DNA from: Bordetella parapertussis
GTDB taxonomy: Bacteria; Pseudomonadota; Gammaproteobacteria; Burkholderiales; Burkholderiaceae_B
Direction: 5' to 3'
Assembly (NCBI GenBank): GCA_945895265.1
Contig: CAMDEF010000085.1
Span: 1-5,176 of the forward strand
Length of the DNA stretch: 5,176 nucleotides
The notes under the pieces are model-generated. The model had not been told where the DNA came from, did no database searches, and was given only the letters and a program-made list of their open reading frames with translations. Made by a program: the position numbers and the translations under genes. Of this stretch, positions 1 to 5,176 are shown in pieces (the first letter of the stretch is position 1; each line of letters begins with the position of its first letter).

Positions 1-83
1 AGCCGACGAGAGAAATCGTCATGGCGTAAACGACGAGGACGGTTGGCCGGGTAGTCGGCGAGAATGAGGTGTGGAGTTGTCAT
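1..83 (-). CDS. hemB: Porphobilinogen synthase (delta-aminolevulinate dehydratase) HemB, N-terminal fragment
   Basis: Only the first 27 codons plus two bases are in the window; the gene continues past position 1. The reading begins MTTPHLILADYPANRP and goes on to RRLRHDDFSRR. The RPRRLR-x-DDFSRR segment is typical of the start of betaproteobacterial HemB. The family condenses two 5-aminolevulinate molecules into porphobilinogen in the cytoplasm, the first common step of tetrapyrrole synthesis. The catalytic lysines and metal site lie outside the window. The ATG at 83-81 overlaps the engB TGA at 82-80 (ATGA), and an AGG at 93-91 on the minus strand sits 7 nt upstream inside the engB coding sequence, so translation is probably coupled to engB. 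The call rests on a short but characteristic N-terminus and on the common engB-hemB gene order in this group. Confidence 0.85.
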   Translation of the reverse strand, partial: MTTPHLILADYPANRPRRLRHDDFSRR

Positions 84-703
84 GGTACGACCTGTGGTGA
101 GATCCAGTTTTCAATTTGCAGAGTGGCTTCTTCGAGCCCGATCCGCGCCGTGGCAGAGAATGGGACCGCATTTAACGCCCCAATATCCTCTAATTCCTTT
201 TTTACTGCAAAGACAGCTTTGATGCGTTGTCCGTACGGAAACTTGTCGGCTTTTGTCAGCAGCGCCAAGACAGGGCGCCGGGTGGGCGCAATCCAGTTAG
301 CCAAGCGGCGATCTAACTCAGTGACACCGCGACGAATGTCAATGAGCAAAACAATACCCGCTAACGATTCACGACTTTGCAGGTAGCCGCCCAAAATGTC
401 GGCCCATTCTTCGCGGGCACGGTGAGCCACCGCCGCATAGCCATAACCCGGTAGGTCGACCAGATAGCCCAGCCGCTCGTCTGGGTCGAGCGGGTCAGGC
501 AGGCCAAACATGTTGATCAGTCGAGTGCGCCCAGGCGTTTTACTTGAAAACGCTAGTCGCTTCTGGTTGGTCAACACATTGATGGCGGTCGACTTGCCAG
601 AATTTGAGCGCCCGACAAAACAGACTTCAGGGGCGCCGGGCTCGGGCAATTGGTCGAGTCGGGCGGCCGAAGTAAAAAACGAAGCATGTTGCAATAGGGA
701 CAC
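80..703 (-). CDS. engB: Ribosome biogenesis GTP-binding protein EngB (YihA/YsxC)
   Basis: Complete 207-residue protein, a normal length for this Era/EngA-like GTPase, which is known to act in late assembly of the 50S ribosomal subunit. All G motifs are visible: G1/P-loop GRSNSGKST at 31-39 (K37 binds phosphate), G2 around T60 in SKTPGRTR (54-61), G3 DLPGYGYA at 83-90, G4 TKAD at 150-153 and G5 SAT at 183-185. The N-terminus MSLLQHASFFTSA matches the usual family opening, which supports the GTG start at 703-701; no nearby ATG competes. A TAGG at 714-711 on the minus strand lies 7 nt before the GTG and can serve as a weak ribosome binding site. The gene is first in a minus-strand unit with hemB and is divergent from cytochrome c4. 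No key residue is missing. Confidence 0.97.
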   Translation of the reverse strand: MSLLQHASFFTSAARLDQLPEPGAPEVCFVGRSNSGKSTAINVLTNQKRLAFSSKTPGRTRLINMFGLPDPLDPDERLGYLVDLPGYGYAAVAHRAREEWADILGGYLQSRESLAGIVLLIDIRRGVTELDRRLANWIAPTRRPVLALLTKADKFPYGQRIKAVFAVKKELEDIGALNAVPFSATARIGLEEATLQIENWISPQVVP

Positions 704-734
704 TGTAGGGCCTAGAAGAATCAGTTCAGACGCT

Positions 735-740
735 ATTGTA
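735..740 (-). promoter_or_regulatory. Candidate -10 element for the engB-hemB transcript
   Basis: On the minus strand the hexamer TACAAT reads from 740 to 735. A start site about 7 nt downstream would lie near 728 and give a leader of roughly 25 nt before the engB GTG at 703, which is a plausible length. I see no convincing -35 hexamer at the expected spacing. It overlaps the plus-strand TATAAT. The assignment comes from motif and position only. Confidence 0.4.
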
Positions 741-744
741 TAAT
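739..744 (+). promoter_or_regulatory. Candidate -10 element (TATAAT) for cytochrome c4
   Basis: A perfect TATAAT lies in the divergent intergenic region, 69 bp upstream of the cytochrome c4 ATG. A start site near 751 would give a leader of about 63 nt. No good TTGACA-like -35 is visible 15-19 bp upstream (the area around 714-723 reads agaagaatca), so the promoter may be weak without an activator or may rely on the -10 alone. TG lies directly against the hexamer, not at the one-base offset of a classical extended -10. Confidence 0.5.
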
Positions 745-764
745 CGTGTGTCTAAAACAGTGGT

Positions 765-789
765 TTTTTGTGGCTTAGGTGTTTTTGTG
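765..789 (+). repeat. Short direct repeat TTTTTGTG in the cytochrome c4 leader
   Basis: The octamer TTTTTGTG occurs at 765-772 and again at 782-789, a 17-base offset, and both copies sit in GT-rich context. The repeat lies in the predicted untranslated leader between the candidate -10 and the start codon. It could be a U-rich RNA site or chance low complexity; no known operator is recognised. Confidence 0.3.
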
Positions 790-803
790 CCCCACTCGGC
801 GTC

Positions 804-807
804 GAGG
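804..807 (+). promoter_or_regulatory. Ribosome binding site of cytochrome c4 (GAGG)
   Basis: GAGG at 804-807 lies 6 nt before the ATG at 814. It decides the start: the same frame stays open upstream to a TTG at 736, but that codon has no Shine-Dalgarno sequence, lies beside the TATAAT, and would place 26 extra residues before a clear signal peptide. Confidence 0.75.
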
Positions 808-813
808 TTTTCA

Positions 814-1515
814 ATGAAGTATTTGTTGTCAAAGGTAGTGCTTGCGGGCTGTTTGTCGCTCGGTGTCTCTGCCATGTCCCCAAGTATTGCGGCCGGTGCC
901 GCCACAGGTCCAGCCAAGCCCGATGCGGCAAAAGGTGCGACTCTCTATGAACAAGGTGATGCTGCGCGCGGTGTTGTTGCGTGCGCCTCCTGTCACGGCG
1001 CTGCTGGTAACAGTACGATCCCAGCCAATCCGAATTTGGCGGCTCAATCACACGAATACATTTATAAGCAACTGACTGAGTTTCGCCTGAAAGCGGGCGC
1101 GAAAGAGGTGCTGCGTAAAGGCGTTGATGGCGCACCCTCAGTCATGACTGCGATGGCAGGCCCACTAACCGAAGCCGACATGCAAAACCTTTCGGTTTAT
1201 TTGACACAGCAAAAACTCACTGAGCCTGCCACGGCAACCAATCCAAAATTACTCGAGCGCGGCCAACATATCTGGCGCGCGGGGATCCCGGATCGCAATG
1301 TGCCCGCTTGCGCAGGCTGCCACTCGCCTAACGGTGCCGGTATTCCTGGCCAGTACCCACGGTTAAGCGGCCAATTCCCAAGCTACATCGAAGAGCAGCT
1401 AAAGTTGTTTCGTGCGGGTCACCGAGCAAACAACCAAATGATGAACCAAATTGCCGATCGCATGTCTGACTCAGACATTAAGGCCGTCTCTGACTATGCA
1501 GCAGGTTTGCGCTAG
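814..1515 (+). CDS. Periplasmic dihaem cytochrome c4
   Basis: The protein has 233 residues. It opens with a Sec signal peptide: MKYLLSK, then a hydrophobic core to about residue 20, with likely cleavage near the AAGA at 27-30. Two similar class I cytochrome c domains follow. Domain 1 has haem motif CASCH at 57-61 and a probable axial Met at M111 (M-T-A-M-A). Domain 2 has CAGCH at 166-170 and a probable axial Met at M210 (M-N-Q-I-A). The paired M-x-x-[MI]-A stretches, each followed by L/M-[TS]-[ED/DS] helices, and the tandem-domain layout are typical of cytochrome c4, which passes electrons from the quinol-oxidising part of the respiratory chain to terminal oxidases. It sits just before the genes for its own haem attachment. 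It has its own candidate promoter upstream and a strong terminator downstream. The ligand assignments are by pattern. Confidence 0.93.
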   Translation: MKYLLSKVVLAGCLSLGVSAMSPSIAAGAATGPAKPDAAKGATLYEQGDAARGVVACASCHGAAGNSTIPANPNLAAQSHEYIYKQLTEFRLKAGAKEVLRKGVDGAPSVMTAMAGPLTEADMQNLSVYLTQQKLTEPATATNPKLLERGQHIWRAGIPDRNVPACAGCHSPNGAGIPGQYPRLSGQFPSYIEEQLKLFRAGHRANNQMMNQIADRMSDSDIKAVSDYAAGLR

Positions 1516-1543
1516 GCAGCTGCGTTAACAGAACGCAAACAAG

Positions 1544-1572
1544 GGGGGGTCGAAAGACACCCCCTTTTTTTT
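1544..1572 (+). terminator. Intrinsic terminator after cytochrome c4
   Basis: GGGGG at 1544-1548 pairs with CCCCC at 1560-1564, and GTC at 1549-1551 pairs with GAC at 1556-1558. A1559 is bulged and the loop is GAAA, a stable tetraloop. Eight T residues follow at 1565-1572. It begins 28 bp after the cytochrome c4 stop codon. A second small hairpin (TGCGTT at 1521-1526 with AACGCA at 1532-1537) lies just upstream. The tract ends only 11 nt before the resB start. Confidence 0.9.
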
Positions 1573-1583
1573 AGATAAATACC

Positions 1584-3704
1584 GTGATAACACCTAGTAC
1601 GCCGACACAGTCAATCGCAAACGATGTCTCGCCTAGTGCGGGGTCGGGCGGCCCGCGCTCAGCGTCAGCCGTGGTCAACACGCTTGAGTTGCTGAGTTCG
1701 ATGCGCTTTTCAATTAGCTTGCTCGTTTTCATTTGCATGGCTAGCCTGATTGGTACTGTCGTCGCGCAAGGGCGTTCAGCAAACGCGTATATCGATCAGT
1801 TCGGCCCCTTCTGGTTTGAGGTGTTGGATAAGTTTTCGATTTGGCATATCTATAACAGTTGGTGGTTCTTGGTTACGATGGCCTTCTTGGTGCTCTCGAC
1901 TAGCTTATGCCTGATCCGAAACGCACCAAAAATGCTCAAAGATGCTCGGTCGTTTCGTGAGCACATTCGAGCCGCAAGTCTGCGTTCGTTTCATCACAAA
2001 ATTGAAGTGGATACTGCCCGCGAGCCAGCACAGGCGGCTGGGTCAATTCAGACGTGGCTGCAAAAGCAAGGGTATGCCGTACGTCAGCGTGCTGACGGTG
2101 ACTCAGTGTTGTTGGCTGCCAAGCGAGGCAGTGGTAATCGCTTTGGGTACATCTTCGCCCATGCTGCAATCGTGATTATCTGTGTCGGTGGTTTGCTTGA
2201 CAGCGAATTACCCATACGCTTGCAAGTTTGGTTGTTTGGTAAAACGCCAATCGTCGAAAACATGATGATCGCCGATGTGCCCGCGCGCGGACGCTTATCG
2301 GTCGATAACCCGAGTTTTCGTGCCAATGTGTTGGTGCCAGAGGGTAGCAAGCGCAGCTCAGCGATTATTACGGTAGATGATGGCGCCTTGGTGCAGCCCT
2401 TGCCTTTTACCCTTGAGTTGAAGAAGTTTATTGTGGATTACTACTCGACCGGAATGCCAAGCCGCTTCATGAGTCAGGTTGAAGTGACAGACCCAGCGAC
2501 AGGTAAAACGTTTGCGGCCAACATCGAAGTCAACGAGCCCTTGCATTTCAAGGGCGTCACGGTTTACCAATCGAGCTTTGATGATGGCGGTAGCGAAGTC
2601 GAACTGCTCGGCTATCCCCTCACTGGCTCTGGCACAGAGACGTTTGCCTTAAAAGCCCTTGTGGGGCAAACCAGCGACATCACACTGGGCACTTCAGGCC
2701 AAGTCGTCAAAGCCGAAATTACCAAACTGCGCACGATCAATGTCGAAGACCTCACCGCTGGTGAGCCGTCAGCCCCAAAAGAATTTGGCGAACACGTGGC
2801 CGCAGTGACGGGTAGTGCCGCAAACAAGAAACATAAAAATCTGCGTAACATTGGGCCAAGCGTCGAGTATCGTTTGATTGACGCGAGTGGGCAGGCCACG
2901 ACGTTTCACCAATACATGTTGCCCGCCGAGCTTGACGGCTCGCGAGTGTTGTTAGCTGGGGTGCAAGAGGCGGGTCGAGCTGGCTTCAGGTACCTACGCA
3001 TGCCGGCCGATGACTACGATACCGCTGAAGAGTTTATGCGCGTGCGCGCAGCACTAGCGAGCCCAGCAGACAGAGTCGAGGCAGTACGGCGCTTTGCACG
3101 CGCCTATCAGGGTAGCGCCACCGATCAGCAGGCGTTGCAGACTTCAGCGCAGCGCGCGCTCGAGACCTTCGCCGATGGCGGCTTACAAGCGATCTCTCGC
3201 TTTCTTGAGACGAATGTGCCGCCGGCCGAACAGCAGCGTGCCGCCGATATCGTGATCCGCTTACTCGGTTCGGCCATTCACGAGTTGCGAGGCCTCGCGC
3301 GTGAGCGTGCGGGCCGCCCGGCGTTAGACACTTCGGCTCAGCAACTCGAGCTTGATGCAAATTGGTCTAGATTGGCTGTGGCTGCGCTATCGGATTTAAC
3401 GCTTTACCCAGCGCCGCTGCTCTTGACACTGAAATCCTTTAACCACGTGCAGGCAAGTGTTTTTCAAGTGAGCCGTACGCCCGGAAAATTCATTGTCTAT
3501 CTTGGGTGTTTGTTTTTAGTCTTAGGCGTTTTCACAATGTTCTATGTACGTGACCGACGCATCTGGGTGTGGTGTCGGCCGGCAGAACACGCACAGGGTA
3601 CCTGTGTATTAGCCGCGATGACATCGCAAAAGCGTACACTCGATTTCAATCGAGAGTTTGACCGTTTCAAGGCCGCGCTGAACAAGCTCAGCCAAGTGAC
3701 TTAA
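1584..3704 (+). CDS. resB: System II cytochrome c biogenesis protein ResB (CcsB of the Bordetella naming)
   Basis: The 706-residue inner-membrane protein partners ResC to export haem and ligate it to apocytochromes c. It has a short cytoplasmic N-terminus, then TM1 at about 43-61 after the family-typical LELLSSMRFSISLL. TM2 is at about 93-111, followed by LIRNAPKML, and TM3 at about 188-206, containing FGYIFAHAA with H193. A large periplasmic domain follows (about 207-630), including the conserved NEPLHFKGVTVYQSSF and a helical stretch at 480-600. TM4 is at about 635-654 (GKFIVYLGCLFLVLGVF), then a cytoplasmic tail (TLDFNREFDRF). Length and order match betaproteobacterial ResB. The frame is closed by TAG at 1572-1574, so GTG 1584 is the earliest usual start; no Shine-Dalgarno sequence is visible. 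GTG at codon 30 is possible but would cut close to TM1. ResC follows after 144 bp. Confidence 0.95.
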   Translation: MITPSTPTQSIANDVSPSAGSGGPRSASAVVNTLELLSSMRFSISLLVFICMASLIGTVVAQGRSANAYIDQFGPFWFEVLDKFSIWHIYNSWWFLVTMAFLVLSTSLCLIRNAPKMLKDARSFREHIRAASLRSFHHKIEVDTAREPAQAAGSIQTWLQKQGYAVRQRADGDSVLLAAKRGSGNRFGYIFAHAAIVIICVGGLLDSELPIRLQVWLFGKTPIVENMMIADVPARGRLSVDNPSFRANVLVPEGSKRSSAIITVDDGALVQPLPFTLELKKFIVDYYSTGMPSRFMSQVEVTDPATGKTFAANIEVNEPLHFKGVTVYQSSFDDGGSEVELLGYPLTGSGTETFALKALVGQTSDITLGTSGQVVKAEITKLRTINVEDLTAGEPSAPKEFGEHVAAVTGSAANKKHKNLRNIGPSVEYRLIDASGQATTFHQYMLPAELDGSRVLLAGVQEAGRAGFRYLRMPADDYDTAEEFMRVRAALASPADRVEAVRRFARAYQGSATDQQALQTSAQRALETFADGGLQAISRFLETNVPPAEQQRAADIVIRLLGSAIHELRGLARERAGRPALDTSAQQLELDANWSRLAVAALSDLTLYPAPLLLTLKSFNHVQASVFQVSRTPGKFIVYLGCLFLVLGVFTMFYVRDRRIWVWCRPAEHAQGTCVLAAMTSQKRTLDFNREFDRFKAALNKLSQVT

Positions 3705-3848
3705 ATCGAGCTGCCCGCAGCAAGCAAGGTGTGCCAAAGCTGACTCGGCGCTAAGCAAAGTGAGTCAACACGCAAGACGGCTCGAGCAGCCGATGATTCA
3801 CGTGTTACCGACGTTGGTATCTTTTTTCAATTCATCGAGAACTTTGTC
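3705..3848. other. resB-resC intergenic region with several small hairpins
   Basis: This 144-bp gap holds no convincing gene. Inverted repeats seen are TGACTC 3741-3746 with GAGTCA 3762-3767 (15-nt loop), CGGCT 3778-3782 with AGCCG 3788-3792 (5-nt loop), and GCTGC 3710-3714 with GCAGC 3717-3721 (effectively four pairs). The frame of resC stays open upstream to the TGA at 3741 but has no ATG, GTG or TTG before 3849. I see no clear promoter. Confidence 0.5.
3806..3827 (+). terminator. Possible weak terminator or attenuator before resC
   Basis: TACCG at 3806-3810 can pair with TGGTA at 3815-3819 (one G-T wobble) around an ACGT loop, and six T residues follow at 3822-3827. The stem is short, so termination would be inefficient at best. 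It lies 21 bp before the resC ATG. It could equally be chance. Confidence 0.25.
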
Positions 3849-5176
3849 ATGACGAATTCAATCGCCGAGTCACGAAACGACTGGGATGACCTCTCTGAGT
3901 CAGGCGATGGGCGCGAGCAGCGTGGCCGTCCAAACTGGACTGATATTTTATTTTTTGTGCTCCTGGCAGTGGGCGCTGGCTATGCGCTCAAGACGTTTAG
4001 CAATTCAATGGATTATTACGAGCAAACCATCTTGGTATTGGCCGTGCCAAGCTTTGCCTGGCTGGGTTGGCTCTGGCGCCCCTTACGCACCTTGATACTA
4101 ACAACGGCAGTTGCCACGGGCTTTGCAATCTGGCTCTATCAAGGAGATATTGCACGTGCCGAGCAGGTCTTCTTTTTAAAGTATCTGTTCTCGTCTCAAT
4201 CAGCAATTTTGTGGATGTGTGTCTTATTTGTGTTGGCGACCGTTTGTTATTGGCTGGGCTTTGTTAGCCCCACATCGGCGTGGCTAGGCACAGTTCTAAC
4301 ATGGTCTGCAGTGTTCTTGGGTACGACAGGTATGTTGGTGCGTTGGCGCGAGAGTCATTTGCTTGGGCCCGATATTGGCCATATTCCTGTGAGTAATCTC
4401 TACGAAGTGTTTGTGTTGTTTGCCCTGATCACCGCGTTGTTTTACTTGTATTACGAACGTCGTTACGCCACGCGTGCGTTAGGTGGTTTTGTCTTACTCG
4501 TCATTACCTCGGCGGTGATATTTTTACTTTGGTACTCCTTCACGCGTGACGCAGCGCAAATTCAGCCGTTGGTGCCTGCACTCAAGAGCTGGTGGATGAA
4601 AATCCACGTACCCGCAAACTTTATTGGTTACGGCACGTTTTCGCTCGCGGCCATGGTGGCGTTTGCCTACCTGGTCAAACAAAATAGCCACACTAAGTCA
4701 TGGCTTAAGCTCACGCCGCTCTTTGTATTAGGGGTATTGCTGGCTGGTGAGCCCATGGTGTTTGGTAGCAAAGAGGTGTCAGCTACCTGGATGCTGTACT
4801 TCGGTATCGGCGCCTTGATTGTTGGCACGATTTTGTTGTTTCGTCGCCCAATTGGTGAGCGCCTGCCTTCGTTTGAGGTGCTTGATGACATCATGTATCG
4901 CGCGATTGCGATTGGCTTTGCCTTTTTTACCGTGGCGACTATTTTGGGTGCTTTGTGGGCGGCAGACGCTTGGGGCGCGTATTGGCAGTGGGATCCAAAA
5001 GAAACCTGGGCGTTAATTGTGTGGCTGAACTACGCCGCGTGGCTGCATTTGCGACTGATGAAGGGCTTGCGTGGCACGATGGCTGCCTATTGGGCGCTGG
5101 TCGGTTTGCTGGTGACAGGTTTCGCCTTTTTGGGGGTTAATATGTTCTTGTCGGGGCTCCACTCTTACGGTGCGCT
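3849..5176 (+). CDS. ccsB: System II haem-handling protein ResC/CcsA (often named CcsB in databases), C-terminus cut by the window
   Basis: 442 codons are present and the frame runs off the right edge; the end (SGLHSYGA) suggests only a few residues are missing. This is a polytopic inner-membrane protein with a hydrophilic N-terminus of about 30 residues and then roughly a dozen hydrophobic segments, the first at about 32-50. The tryptophan-rich haem-handling (WWD) motif is clear: WGAYWQWDPKET at 375-386. Conserved family elements include PVSNLYEVF (180-188) and the flanking histidines H253 (KIHVPANFIGYG), H400 (YAAWLHLRL) and H438 (GLHSYG). Known CcsA proteins bind haem through such histidines and present it to CXXCH at the periplasmic face with ResB. 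The ATG at 3849 has GAGA at 3837-3840, 8 nt upstream, and no alternative start upstream in frame. ResB directly precedes it. Confidence 0.96.
   Translation, partial: MTNSIAESRNDWDDLSESGDGREQRGRPNWTDILFFVLLAVGAGYALKTFSNSMDYYEQTILVLAVPSFAWLGWLWRPLRTLILTTAVATGFAIWLYQGDIARAEQVFFLKYLFSSQSAILWMCVLFVLATVCYWLGFVSPTSAWLGTVLTWSAVFLGTTGMLVRWRESHLLGPDIGHIPVSNLYEVFVLFALITALFYLYYERRYATRALGGFVLLVITSAVIFLLWYSFTRDAAQIQPLVPALKSWWMKIHVPANFIGYGTFSLAAMVAFAYLVKQNSHTKSWLKLTPLFVLGVLLAGEPMVFGSKEVSATWMLYFGIGALIVGTILLFRRPIGERLPSFEVLDDIMYRAIAIGFAFFTVATILGALWAADAWGAYWQWDPKETWALIVWLNYAAWLHLRLMKGLRGTMAAYWALVGLLVTGFAFLGVNMFLSGLHSYGA

Noticed and set aside
69..743. Plus-strand open frames opposite engB (105 and 77 codons).
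   Set aside because: They are antisense to a complete, motif-rich EngB gene and their translations show no recognisable domain or composition typical of a real protein.
736..813. Upstream extension of the cytochrome c4 frame to a TTG at 736.
   Set aside because: The ATG at 814 has a GAGG ribosome binding site and directly begins a signal peptide; the extension would bury that peptide and overlap the promoter hexamer.
752..1135. Minus-strand open frame of 127 codons opposite cytochrome c4.
   Set aside because: It is a shadow of the cytochrome gene with an Arg/His/Gln-rich composition, and no family is recognised.
3034..3360. Minus-strand open frame of 108 codons inside resB.
   Set aside because: Its arginine- and alanine-rich translation is what the reverse of the GC-rich helical ResB region would give; the resB frame is continuous and family-like here.
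3147..3384. The helical region of ResB (about residues 480-600) as a possible insertion or fused domain.
   Set aside because: As I recall, betaproteobacterial ResB proteins normally contain this segment, and the total length is usual for the group.
3886..4267. Small open frames on both strands over the start of resC.
   Set aside because: The resC frame from 3849 is continuous to the window edge and carries the family motifs, so these are shadows.
1..5176. Insertion sequences, CRISPR repeats, tRNA genes, phage or defence genes.
   Set aside because: Reading both strands showed no transposase-like protein, no regularly spaced repeats and no cloverleaf sequence; nearly all of the DNA is explained by five housekeeping genes.

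Overview
The window reads as an ordinary chromosomal segment of a betaproteobacterium, probably of the Burkholderiales/Neisseriales type. The evidence is the gene content and order: hemB and engB on the minus strand, divergent from a dihaem cytochrome c4 gene followed by the two membrane genes of System II (Ccs) cytochrome c maturation, resB and resC. Protein signatures fit as well, such as the long ResB with its extra helical periplasmic region and cytoplasmic tail. Base composition looks moderate rather than strongly GC-rich. No strain-level call is possible from the sequence alone.

Layout. Positions 1-83 (minus) hold the first 27 codons of hemB (porphobilinogen synthase), running off the left edge. 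Its ATG overlaps the TGA of engB in an ATGA junction. engB (80-703, minus) is complete, starts with GTG and encodes the ribosome-assembly GTPase EngB/YihA. The 110-bp divergent region 704-813 carries a perfect TATAAT hexamer on the plus strand that overlaps a TACAAT hexamer on the minus strand, so one near-symmetric site could serve both directions. Cytochrome c4 (814-1515, plus) ends at a strong intrinsic terminator (1544-1572). resB (1584-3704) starts with GTG only 11 nt after the terminator T-tract and has no visible Shine-Dalgarno sequence. A 144-bp gap with several small hairpins precedes resC (3849 to beyond 5176). resC lacks only its extreme C-terminus.

How the genes fit together. HemB makes porphobilinogen for haem. 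ResB and ResC form the System II complex that moves haem across the inner membrane and attaches it to CXXCH motifs. Cytochrome c4 is a periplasmic dihaem protein that needs exactly this service, so the segment links haem supply, haem attachment and a haem-protein client. engB is a translation-linked gene that shares the hemB transcript.

I found no mobile element, CRISPR array, tRNA, rRNA, phage gene or clearly novel system. The points worth a second look are regulatory: the symmetric divergent promoter, the terminator placed against a resB start without a Shine-Dalgarno sequence, and the long resB-resC gap.
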